Below, one piece after another: positions 1-10,750 of a stretch of DNA of 64,000 nucleotides. Source of the stretch: Beta vulgaris subsp. vulgaris (taxonomy: Eukaryota; Streptophyta; Magnoliopsida; Caryophyllales; Amaranthaceae); the NCBI RefSeq assembly GCF_026745355.1, contig NC_079208.1, positions 55,255,276 through 55,319,275 of the forward strand, given 5' to 3'. A program made the translations under genes and the position numbers. The notes beneath the pieces are model-generated. The model saw only the letters and a list, made by a program, of their open reading frames with translations, searched no databases and was not told the origin of the DNA. Positions within the stretch are counted from its first letter, which is position 1, and each line of letters begins with the position of its first letter.

Positions 1-593
1 ATACAAGAACAGACTGAAATCTCTCCAAGCTATCCATTAGGCGCGATGAAGTGGAGATTTCTTAAGTTCTTTCTGAATTTCAGATGTCAAATATAATGCC
101 TCATATAAAGGTCATGTCATATTTTGTTTTTCTATATAGCCTCAAGTACCAGATCACAGCAGCAGCAGCAACATTTCTCATAGTGAAGTGATCATTGTGG
201 TATTGGAATAAAAACTTCTCCGTTTCTCTTCCAATTGAACCATTGGGGAGGAGACACAATATTTAAGGTGGGGAGAGATAAATTGAGGACCCATGTGATC
301 AGGACCAAGGAGAAAGATAGAGAAAAACCAGATGCAAAATAAGTAATATTGCAATTATTTTGAAAGTTCCCCAAATAGAAAGCGTTACAATTAAAGGAGA
401 ATGAAGGAAGAATAGTCTTAAATTATGAAATAAGACCTCAGATCTATATGTACTATGGCCACAATAGTTCTGAATACGAAGAAAAAAGGTTATAAAGCTC
501 TCTGCAAGAGAAGAATTGGGGAGTATCACAGCCCAGTCCCAATGCAAAATAACAAAAGAGGAATTGATCCTCAACAATGGAGTAAGTAATCAC

Positions 594-2604
594 CTCTATC
601 TCTCGAACACGGACATCCTGTAGAAGTTGTTGATGGGAATTTTGTTGTGATGTCTCACTTTCTAATGCCAAACGCACACGCCTTGCTCGTACCCGAGCTT
701 GAACTCTCACCAACGCTTGCATACATCGAAGGGTTATTGCAGCTTGCTTTCTCACAGCATGCCCTCTGACAAGTGCTTGGAGTCGTACTAATCCTTTTAA
801 TGCTCTCAAAGCTCTCTTCGCCTGACATAAGAACAAAAGAATCAGAACAAAACCTTGAATACTAGGTTGATGTATTAAAAAGCTGGAACAAAAGGTAAAA
901 TTGCTTAGCACTGCAACATTCATAAGGAATCCTCTTCAACTATGGAGATCCTCTCCAATATTGGACAAATTCTACAAGTTGATACAGCATATATATGTCC
1001 ACGTTGAGTACAAGTATAACTCTCATGCTTTAAGTATAAATGAACAATTCTACTCTTTGTCCAATTTGTCATAGATTACTTCCAGTATTTAAATGCAACC
1101 AAATAGAAGCCCTAAATTCATATAAACCCTTGCACAAGCTACTGTTCCAATCTAACTAACACGGAGCCCTTGACCATAACAACAATATAATTGAATTGCC
1201 TGAATTGCAGAAGGAACATTAATTACTCCTGTTTGTAACCTACTTCTCCATTTCTCCTTGCTATGTGCTGATTACAGAACACAACGCTCAAACAGATAGC
1301 ACCAGATTCCAACTGTAAGGCAGAAAGTTCTCTTTCTTCTATACCTCAAGTCCTGCTGACTCTACATACATACCAACTTTCTTAGGAGTTTGTTGTCTAT
1401 CATCAGCTATTTGAATATATAATGATTTGAACAACACCATCATCGTATATGCAGGAGAGCCGTTGGGAACGGTGCAAAAGAAAAATTCATAGCTTTCAAA
1501 TGATAGAGCTAGTGATTTGAACTGAAGATAAGATAAAACTATTAAAAAGAAACGGTAGTATTATATATTAAGAAACACATAAGCAAGTTTACATTGTGCC
1601 ACCCATTTAACACCCAAACAATGTCTCATTTTATTAAACTCATTTAATTACTTTGTTTTGAGAGGGGGGAGGGGGGGTATATCACTTCTAGTTCTAGTAC
1701 ATCAGAACCACAATTAAATGAATCATGAAGGAAGCATATATAATTTTGTACCAGAAATCCACGAAAAGATGTTTGAATGTAAGTGGCTGCCCATTCTACT
1801 CGGTTCATCAGATGTTCATCAGCTTCAGACTGCAGTGGGATAGAGGTTGATGGGGAGGCAGCAGCATCAGAAACTTGCCCGACATTTGCACCCCAAGACT
1901 CAATATTTTGGCCTTGTTCTCCTGTAAGTGCATTGTTATCTATCTCAATAGAATGATTCCTGCGATGTCGAGATTCTCCAGCAGTCCTTGCTCTCTGCAA
2001 TAATTATTAGATAAGATAGAAGAGAGAGATCAACTCCACAGCTTGTAAAAGTAAATATCCAAATTTCGTGTCCATAAACAGCCTCTGGATATGAAGTCAT
2101 CATGAAAAAATCATCCTTCAGTTGCCAAATTGGGTATTTTTTCTTGCCAACCACTTCAAGGTAATTACGAAACATGAATGTCTACTAGAAAACCACACGA
2201 AAAAAGCAAGTCACAGTCGTACAGTCAATTCATGACTGACAAAATCATTATCAAATTTATTGATAAATAGATGTATTAAATAGGGAATGTTTTCTTATTT
2301 TGATTCCCTTAATCTGCACATCTGACCTTTTCATTTGATAATACATACATTGTTGGAGCCTGTTATCTCGCCAAGATATTGTAACACATTTAAACTATCC
2401 TGAGCTCTTCTGAAATATCCTAAACTTCAATGAACTTTTCTAAGCTTATTAAAACACATGCAAGTTTATCCAACAAAAATAAAGAGGCTATGACCAGGAA
2501 AGAGAACGGCAAAAACCCACATTTACATCTTTTACCGAGGATGGTGACTTTTCCGACTTCTTTAAACCAACCAGGGCTTTTATCCATTTTCCAGGTACAC
2601 CCAT
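594..2604 (-). CDS. IQD (IQ67-domain) calmodulin-binding protein, 5' half only
   Basis: Three coding exons join in phase 0: 2527-2604, 1752-1994 and 594-821, giving the first 183 residues. The N-terminus [20 protein letters not shown] is the typical IQD start. The IQ67 region is split between exon 2 ([13 protein letters not shown]) and exon 3 ([20 protein letters not shown]), the conserved IQD intron position, and continues with further IQ-like repeats up to VREIE. IQD proteins bind calmodulin through these motifs and generally act as microtubule- or plasma-membrane-associated scaffolds (family knowledge). After exon 3 a GTGATT donor follows, and I see no recognisable continuation exon in bases 1-593, so the remaining exons should lie beyond the left edge. 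The start was chosen because it opens the family N-terminus just downstream of a 5'-leader splice acceptor (near 2635). Confidence 0.9.
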
Positions 2605-3800
2605 ATCACCTGTTGATAACTTGACCTTGCTTCACCTGCAAAACAAAACCAGAAATGTTTATAAGTTCTCAGCCCAATATAGATTCATAGCCTAGAATCT
2701 AGATCACAATCAAAGGTCCACGCGGATCTTCTATACATTCATCAAGTGACAATTAGAGAACGAGCACAAAATACATAAAAATTCTTCCCTGAAAATTATA
2801 TAAAGTGCAAAGGAATAACATGAAAAGGAAGACATTGGAAGTTATGACTCCAAACACCATGACTCCACCCCAGTGTTACCTGATTCACGAACCACGGTAC
2901 AGCAAACCTAAATTTACGGTACAACAACGGGTACGGAGAATTTTGCTACCTAGTTTTGTTAATTAGGCCAAATGTATGCCACTTGCATATACCAATTCGC
3001 CTGTTCTCGAATCGTTTAGCGAATTAGGCAACATTGACACCACCAAAAAATGCAACTCTTTCTCAAATCAGCAGAACACACAACATGAAATTTACAAAAT
3101 GACAATCACAACTCAAAACAAGTTCTTAAATCAACATCAAAATTCCATAAAGACCCAGATTATTACAAATCCATTACAGTACAATTGTCAGACCACTCTA
3201 TTGCTTACTCTCAAGTGACACATAAATTTCAACATTTAGCAAAAAACACACAATTTCAAACCTTATCAAGTAATAATCCCAATAACAAAATCCAAGCAGC
3301 ATTTTCTGGCTTCAAAGAAGCAAACTTTCAAACTTCACAATTACATGAATAAGTAACCCAAATCTACAAAAGTAATGACTAAATTCCTAATCTTAACATT
3401 TAGATCCCAGAGTTAAATCAAAAGGGGACAAAAATCACTATTCTTAAATTTCACTTTAAGGATAATCCACTTTAAAAAAATATCCCAGCAAACAACAAAA
3501 ATCCAAAATCGAAATTCTAAAATAAACAATAATAACAAGATAAAACTCACCAGAAAAAAAAATTGAAAATGGAGATGAATAAGTAAAAGTGTAAAATTTT
3601 TGAGGTGACAAAATCTCTCACTCTACTTAAATTGAAGTGGGTATTTTCTTATTGAACTTAAACTACTTACAAAGTACAGAAATTTGTCACTCTTTGTTTT
3701 CTTAACCATCAGTCAATCATTTTTTTTCTCTCTCTTCATCATCTTCTTATTCTTTGATGATTCTATCTGATGGGATTTTTAAGGAAGTTTTTTCTGACGC
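2605..3800 (-). promoter_or_regulatory. 5' leader and leader intron of the IQD gene
   Basis: On the minus strand a good donor (CTG|GTGAGT, near 3550) and an acceptor (TTTTGCAG, near 2635) flank an AT-rich stretch of about 0.9 kb ending 31 bases before the start codon. This fits a spliced 5' leader, common in IQD genes. The upstream leader exon and core promoter probably occupy about 3550-3800, a CT/AG-rich stretch. Inference from splice consensus only. Confidence 0.5.
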
Positions 3801-4340
3801 TTTTCTTTCATAAACCCCAAAAAGAAGGTGGCAGAAGTGGGTGTGGAGTGTGGACCGATGAAGGCTAAAATGAGCCTGTGTGATAAAACGACGTCGTTTT
3901 AATGGTGGGTTTGTTAAAGAAGATGAGAAGTCGCTTTCAAAAAGCATGCAACCAAAGAGTCAATCACGGGATTCGAGGAATGAAACACAAACATTTTCAT
4001 ATAATTTCACCCTCATGCTAGTTTTACCGCCATTTCCAGGTGAGATTTGTAAGAAAATAATTGAATTTGATTGATTTGTTTGTTGGAATGACATTAAAAT
4101 TTGGAAATTATACAGTACTGGTAATCTGGGACATTACTTGCCTTGCCAAATTTTAAAAAGGAAACTACCAACAACTACAAGTAGGTAAGTGTTGATGTAC
4201 AATGCCAAATGGTGCTTCTGCTGGTAATAATTCAATGCTCAGTGGTTAAAAACTTACAATTATATGACCCCTTAAAAAAAATTACAATTATATGATGATT
4301 GTTGAGGTTTAATAGATGGTTTGGGATTATAAAATAACTA
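3801..4340. other. Intergenic, nothing recognised
   Basis: AT-rich sequence upstream of the IQD gene. Short open frames here have no coding character or family resemblance. No repeat or RNA gene was recognised. Confidence 0.4.
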
Positions 4341-5755
4341 AGAGGGTGTTTGGTTGGGATATTTTTAATGGAATGGAATGGAATGACATCCATTCCATTG
4401 TTTGGTTGGACATATTTAGGGTAGAGTCTCATACCTAAGGGTATCTATCTCCACCCCATCCCCCTAGAATCCCAATCTCCCCTTCCCCCCTAAGTTTCTA
4501 ACTCCATTCCCCTCAAGTTTCAAACCCTAATTTGTGTGGAAGGGAGAGAGAGGTTAAACCCTAGACAAGCGAAGCCAGTCGTCGCCAACCACCCATTTCC
4601 GACCACCACCGTCGCCGACCACCCTTTTCCGACCACCACCGACCGGCGACCACCTTATTTGCAGAAGGTATGTCCTCTTTTTGCTTCCACTATTCTGTAC
4701 CTTCCCACTTCCACGACCACTTCCATTTCCACTGGCATCACCGCTTCCACTTTTACAGTGTGTTTGGTTCATTTTTAGTAAAAGAAAGAAAGGGAAGAGA
4801 AAGGAAAAAAAACCTTAATTTTCCATGTTTGGTATAAATTTTCTCTTTCCTTCCGAATTCCCCCGCTTTTGGGAGGAAAGGAAAGTGAAATTTTTTAAAG
4901 AATCTTTCCTTCCAATTTCTCCCATTTCCTTTCACTCAATTTTTTTTTAATGAACCAAACATTGGAAAGTAATAAATTTTCTTCCACTTCCTTTCCTTTC
5001 CTTCCAAATTCTTTCTACCAAACAAATTGTTACCTCCTGCTCCATTTTTACTCTCCATATTCATTATACCTGCATTTGCACCACTGCTTCCACTATTCTA
5101 TACATGCTTCCACAATAAAACAGTATTATGGTAGCCAACGTAAAAGAACACTATAATTTGCTCTGAATCACTACTTGTTGGTCGTCTATGCTTTTTCCTT
5201 GCTTTTTCTAAATCTCTGCTAGTAATTTGTACACTATACTGTGTATTCCCATCTTACATTTAAAAATTGAATAAAGGTGGGCAAAATTAAATAAAAAAAA
5301 TTGCTTGAGTTTGGCCTATTCAAAGGATTTGGTTGGTAGTAATAGTTCATAGTTGTGTGCCACAAAATCTACCCTCATTTTTCATTATTTCTACGCCCAT
5401 TAATTTTCTATGGTGAATTCATATACTAGTTAAGTAATTAGTTAACTAAGGGCTTGTTTAACCGTAATTTTTTAATACTAACTAGTGAATGGAGTATAGT
5501 ATATGTATATATAGAACTCATAAATTGTTTATTTTTACAGTTTTATATATATACATATAGCTGGTACAATTATATTAAAATAAAAATTGAATGCAAAATC
5601 CATTCCAAAAGTGAACCAAACAACAGAAATGGACATTGAATCCATTACAGAATTGAACCAAACAGTTTGAAACTGGTATGGGGTTCTGGATCCATACCAC
5701 CATGGTATGGACATCCATACCATCCCATTCCAGTTCAGTGAACCAAACAGGACCT
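4341..5755. mobile_element. Composite inverted-repeat (MITE-like) element, GTTTGGTT ends
   Basis: The left edge has GGGTGTTTGGTTGG (4344 on) and the right edge has AACCAAACAGGACC (5741-5754), an imperfect inverted pair. Interior halves also mirror each other through ATTCC/GGAAT-rich and CCATACC/GGTATGG motifs near each end. No transposase frame is visible. The 5' third contains a cluster of degenerate CCGACCACC repeats. The target duplication is ambiguous, so the class is not assigned. Confidence 0.4.
4761..4961. mobile_element. Nested short MITE, TIR TGTTTGGTTCATT
   Basis: The left end TGTTTGGTTCATTTTT and the reverse complement of the right end, TGTTTGGTTCATTAAAA, match over 13 bases. The ~200-bp interior is purine-rich then pyrimidine-rich and folds on itself around the GGGAGGAAAGG motif. 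It lies within the larger 4341-5755 element. No clear target duplication. Confidence 0.5.
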
Positions 5756-5757
5756 AA

Positions 5758-5762
5758 GGGTG

Positions 5763-5796
<34 letters not shown>

Positions 5797-6190
5797 ATAT
5801 CAGATCCGTTCGATCCTATTTGTGATCTGGTCGATCCGATTTGACAAATCAGATATTTGGTCCGATTTTTTTACTTTTCAAGATATTTCAGATTGAATAT
5901 CTAAACATTTTCGAATTAGATACAAGTTGGAAATTTTCATTTTCAAATATCCAAAACATTGGATTTTTTTCCAAAAAAAATTGTGTTTGAAACTGGATAT
6001 CTAATGATCTAATCTAAAACTTATTTTATGAACTTTTCCTTTGAAAATGATTTTTTTGTTTCATATACCCGACCCTAAAATCCGGATACCGAAATTTAGT
6101 ATAGTCGGTTTCTATGATCGGACCTGGATCGCATTTTCCATAACCAGCAAATTGCATAGGGACGGATCAAATTATCCGAAATGAGCACCC
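5758..6190. mobile_element. Inverted-repeat element, TIR GGGTGTTCA / TGAGCACCC
   Basis: The terminal repeats GGGTGTTCA (5758-5766) and TGAGCACCC (6182-6190) match at 8 of 9 positions. The interior repeats motifs such as GATCCGAT and ATCAGATAT that pair across the element. A TA microsatellite lies just inside the left end (about 5767-5794). No coding capacity. The ends resemble common plant hAT-like MITE families, but no target duplication was confirmed. Confidence 0.5.
5767..5794. repeat. (TA)n microsatellite
   Basis: About 13 uninterrupted TA dinucleotides. Confidence 0.9.
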
Positions 6191-6935
6191 ATAAAAATAA
6201 GGTTGATTCACTTCGCTTCACATAAGCAAATCTTAGGATAGATTATTAGGTTAAATTAGGGTTAATTAATTGCATCCATGGCGCCTATTGGCCAAATTTC
6301 AAGAATATCAAGAATCTTGTATATATAACCTTTAATATTTGGTGTATAGGACAATTCTCGGACTATTATGGGCCCAACAAATTTTTTAACTAGGACCTTC
6401 TCACGGACCTTGGAATAACTTTCAAAATGGTTGCAACAATTACCCCCAAAGGCCCAAATATCCTACAAAACACGTTTTACATCTTTATAATTCCTTCCTA
6501 AGATGGCTTCAAATACCACCCCATGTCATTTTCATGGTCTAAATGTGCTATCAAATTATCTGCTATGACCTTAAATTATGGAATTTGTTGTCTAGGTCTT
6601 GATAATATATGAAAACGTAAATTATAACCTTCAAATTTGACTATTTAGTGTTATCTATAAACCGCTTTGGATCGTATCATATTTTATGCACAATAATTTT
6701 GATCAGGGCCTGGAGAATCCATGGGATGACTCCCACTGCTTAAGAACCTCCACATTTTCTCAAAGTCCATTCTATAATTTGTCTTGCATTATTCTAGCTC
6801 CACCTTAAAAGTCTCTAAAGGCTACAATATATTTACTTTAACGCATAAATCTTAGACCTTTTAAAAGTTGGAGTTCAAACACTATTCAAATGAATAGTGT
6901 TCTGAGTCACAAAATGGTGAAATTCACTATTCCTT
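6191..6935. other. Intergenic, nothing recognised
   Basis: AT-rich sequence with no open frame of coding character and no repeat I could delimit. It probably includes the promoter of the transcribed-looking region that starts near 6940. Confidence 0.35.
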
Positions 6936-6939
6936 TTAG

Positions 6940-8900
6940 ATGGACAATCTCAGCCATTCATCACCACTCAATCTAAACCGCACGATTTGTCTCGGACCCC
7001 TTCTCCTTTGGCTGCAACTTCTTTCTCTCACTCCACTCACCGTCACTCTCTCTCTCATCTTCTCCATCTTCCATCTTCCATCTTCTAGATCTAGATGTAG
7101 AAAAATTAGGGTTTTGGCTATGGCTGTCACAAAAGCTTGCAATTTCTTCACTGTTACGACGACTCGGAGCGATCTTCTCCTCTTCTTCACTTCGTCTCTC
7201 TCCTCTCTCATCTTTTTCACGTCGTCTCTCTCCTCTCTCATCTTCTTCATGATTCTCTCATCAATCTTTCTCCCAATTTTTCACTGCTAATTATTTCGTT
7301 AATGTTATATTGGTTTCTTTGATGATTTTTTCGGGTTAATTTATTCTGAAATTGAGTAATTTTATGGTTATTAAGGTTTCGTTTTTGATTTTTTTTTCCA
7401 GAGAATTGTGTAATTTGGGAGATGAACAAAGATCGACCATTTGATCCTCTCGATTTCTTCATCTGAACTGTTGAGGTAACGATTGAATTTTTTCTGTTTT
7501 TTTTTTTTCTTCTCTCATCTTCTTCACGATTCTCTTGATGTGCATCAATTTTTCTCCATATTTTTCACTGCTAATTCTTTCGTTAATGTTATATTGATTT
7601 CTTTGATGATTTTTTTGGGTTCATTTATTCTGAAATTGAGTAATTTTATGGTTATTAAGTTTTCGTTTTTGATTTTTTTTGCAGAGAATTGTGTAGTTTG
7701 GGAGATGAACAAAGATCGACCATTTGATCCTCTCGATTTCTTCAGCTGAACTGTTGAGGTAACGATTGAGTTTTTTCTGTTTTTTTTTCTCTTCTCTCAT
7801 CTTCTTCACGATTCTCTTGATGTGCATCAATTTTTCTCCATATTTTTCACTGCTAATTCTTTCGTTAATGTTATATTGATTTCTTTGATGATTTTTTTGA
7901 TGAATTAAATCTGAAATTGAGTAATTACTTTTAAAAGTACCAAAAAATCATAGCCCTTAATTTCGTCTCCCTCTTCTTCAGTCTTCACTGCTCCTCTCTG
8001 GTATTGATTTTCACTGGTAATTCTTTTAGTATTGATTTCTTTGATGATTTTTGGTAAAGTTGATATGAAATTGAGTACTTTTACTGTTGAGGTGTGAAAT
8101 TAGGGTTTCAGAACAAAGGCTGGCCGTCTGATCCTCTCGAATTCTTCATCTTCATCTAGACTGTTGAGGTATTGATTGAATTTTTACTCTTTAGTGTTTT
8201 TTCATTGTGAAATTGGCGAGTTTGGAATTGGATCTTTCCTTTTTCGTAGTTCTCTCTTTCTCTCCCTCTATATTTATATTTATCCAAATTTATTTCGCTT
8301 ACTTTGTAATTTGTTGCTTGATTTATTAGAATTTAAGAATGATTTTAATTGTAAGGTGCCATTTTTTTGGGAAAAAATTATAGTGTACCATTTCTAATTT
8401 GTCAATTATGAGGTATTGCGTGGTTTAATGATATTGGAAAGTTAGTGATTTCGGTGCCATTGTTGATCTTGCAATGGATGTGTTGTGTATAGAATGTGTG
8501 TCCTAACTCTGAAGTCTTTGCTAAAATATTTTTTTGATTTCCCCCTGCTTTTGAACTTTGGATTTCATTTTGCAGCAGATGGTTCTTAATGGCGAGCCGC
8601 AACATGCAAGACAAGTTGTAAAGGTCTTGAGCACTTGCTTATGCTCCAATAGACAACGGTATGAATATTTATTCCTTGAACTGAAAGGGACTTCCAATGT
8701 TTGAGTTATTGATTTGAGTTTCTAGCATACTCTTAAACAGCTGAAAGGGAGTGATGCATCTACTGCTGAGTCGGGATATGAAGTGGAAGATATTGCTTCG
8801 CCTAGGGCAGCAAGGAATTCCTCACATTTGAGATTCACCCCTGTTCGTGAAAGAGGTGAACTTTCAGGTGTCACATTGTTTATACTTTTTTTAAATGTTT
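6940..8900 (+). pseudogene. Gene-like region with spliced leader and degenerate coding exons, function unknown
   Basis: A CT-rich leader (6960-7080), the three mini-exons, an exon at about 8576-8658 (acceptor TTTTGCAG, donor CG|GTATGA) and an exon at 8741-8867 (acceptor AAACAG, donor TTTCAG|GTGTCA) line up as one plus-strand transcription unit. The last exon reads LKGSDASTAESGYEVEDIAS then a SHLRFTPVRERGEL stretch, acidic/serine-rich then basic, with strong coding character. The 8.6-kb exon offers MASRNMQDKL but runs into stops, and no phase joins it cleanly to the next exon. I therefore read this as a broken or 5'-truncated gene copy. The family was not recognised. Confidence 0.4.
7218..8168 (+). 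repeat. Tandem triplication of an intron plus mini-exon unit (about 283 bp)
   Basis: Unit 1 (about 7218-7467) and unit 2 (7468-7750) are near-identical with a 283-base period. Unit 3 (7751-8160) is longer and diverged. Each unit carries a 3' splice site (CCAG, GCAG or TCAG), a mini-exon (about 7402-7474, 7686-7757 and 8119-8168) and a donor in the context CTGTTGAG|GTAACG or GTATTG. The first two mini-exons contain the same short open frame MNKDRPFDPLDFF followed by one residue and a stop; the third reads NKGWPSDPLEFF. They look like leader exons of the gene-like region downstream, duplicated in tandem. Confidence 0.6.
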
Positions 8901-10685
8901 TGCTGTAAATTAAACAATGAAGTTTACAAATGTGACCCATATCTAATTTACTGAACTAATTGGTTTGATATGTCGAAGTAGGGCTGAAAGTAGTAAAATT
9001 GAGAAGATTATAGGCAAACATTTATGCTGGAGTTGCGGCGGATCGAAAGCACGAGTGAGTATATGCAGGTTTGGTATTAATCACAAATAAAATCGTCTTC
9101 TTCCTCAACTTCTGCTCCTACTTCTTCTACTGCAGCTGCTTTCTTCTTTTTCAGCAAGATTTGAAGAAAGTTTCAATCCTTTTTGATGATTTAAAAACCC
9201 TTTTTTTTCTTTTGTTTTCTTAAGAACACAGACTCTTTTGTTTTCTCTCTCCTCAAGAAGTAGGAATGTATTACTTTGTGGGATGTTTTTGAGTTGTAAG
9301 TGATGACAATTTGGTACTGGAAATTATTTTAACATAATTTTGTAAGAAATCTCATGTCAAACTCCAAGGTAATGAAACTTCATCCCAACCATGTGTTTTC
9401 TTTGTAAATCTCAATTACCCCTCATTAACACCTTTCCAAATGGTAAATGGTAATGAAATTTTAGACAGAAGATAGATGTTTAAGGCTGAAGTAGCATTAC
9501 CAATGCCATGAATATTGACATAAGAATCCCTTAGCAGATTCACACTCAAATAACTATTACCACCACATATGAATTCGTACCAAATGGGCTGTTAGGACTT
9601 GGGAGTACCCAAATCCACATAGAAAAAAGAAGTCTCAAAAGTTCATGACCCCACTATTAAGTGCTATTTAAAGTAAGTTCATCATATTATTACTCCGTTT
9701 ACCACCTTTTATATGGTTTAAGAAGATACATTTTAACTAAAGTATATATAATAGTTTTAAGGTTTCAAACCTTGTTGTGTATTATTAATTACTAACATCA
9801 AAATGAGAAGGATACCGAGAGAGGAGGAGTTAATAATAAGCCCTAAAAGAAGACTAAGACAGATATAGGAAAAGGGAGCAAGAGGGGTGAGGGAAAAGGT
9901 ACAAGAGGTGGATAGAAAAAGTAATTGTATGGATGACTTGTATGTTCCAAGCCACTAATATGCCTCTTGCTTCTGTAGTTCACTCATCTGAGTGGAGTCT
10001 ATGGATTCTGTATTTCTATCGCTCTTTATTATTCAATTCTTGAAGCTTCTCTCTCAATTCATTTTTTAATAGTTGGCAGGAAGTGATCACAATAAGAGTG
10101 TTGTAGTGGAGAAAGGAGGTAGAAATAAAGTGGTCAGGCTCTTTGGCAGATTTGCAAATTGCAACGGATACTCGGAGGTCAATTTTCAAGTGTTATGTTG
10201 AATTGTTAAACCGCTCTCTCTCTCCTCGTATGTTTTCTTGCATTTTCGCTTTTTCCTTTCTTCTAAATTTTTAATCTTATGATGTTGTTTGCTTTTTTTT
10301 TTTGAATTAGGTTTAATTTACTCGAGTTTCTCGAATTTTGCGCTTCTTTTTATCTCTAAATATTCCAGCGTTAGCTCGAAATTGATGGATTTTAAGGAAG
10401 ATTGTTCATCTTGATACCAAATAATTTAGCAGCTAAAACTTTTTTTTTCAGTGTCTCGATTTAAGTTTTTATTATTGTGTTGTCTGGGGGAAATCCAGGG
10501 AAATGGCATTGTAAGGTTATGTCCTAGAGGTGTTCAGTGGCTCTTTTCTCTCTCTATTCAGTTTGTCCAATACCCAACCCCTCCTGCTTAAATCTTTTTA
10601 AAAGTGTCTTCATTGCTTCCTTAAGATTGTTTCTATTAACAGGAAAAATTCTCGGCTAACAATTGATTTTAAATGTTATTTACCA
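8901..10685. other. Intergenic or leader region upstream of the CMC2-like gene
   Basis: No supported coding exon. The stretch around 10070-10240 (purine-rich, then a CTCTCTC leader-like tract) could be the transcription start and first leader exon of the CMC2-like gene, but this cannot be proved from sequence. Confidence 0.3.
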
Positions 10686-10709
10686 GTTTCTTTCAGTGTG
10701 CTACACGAG

Positions 10710-10733
10710 ATGCATCCTCCATCAGTCCATTGA
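10710..10733 (+). promoter_or_regulatory. Ancestral start codon turned into a 7-codon upstream frame
   Basis: ATG at 10710 followed by CAT CCT CCA reproduces the MHPP start expected for the family, then TCA GTC CAT TGA closes the frame. The next ATG (10751) is 18 bases after this stop and opens the twin-CX9C frame. The frame reading LTLHQHP upstream of 10751 continues open but has no ATG in this exon. Confidence 0.6.
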
Positions 10734-10750
10734 CATTGCACCAGCACCCT

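Noticed and set aside
480..560. Possible next IQD exon after 594
   Set aside because: No acceptor followed by the expected family sequence; the stretch reading [10 protein letters not shown] is within the intron and lacks a usable splice site in phase.
6940..7290. 116-codon plus-strand open frame rich in Ser, Leu and Phe
   Set aside because: Translates a CT-rich leader and the start of the tandem unit; no domain, and an equal-length frame exists on the opposite strand.
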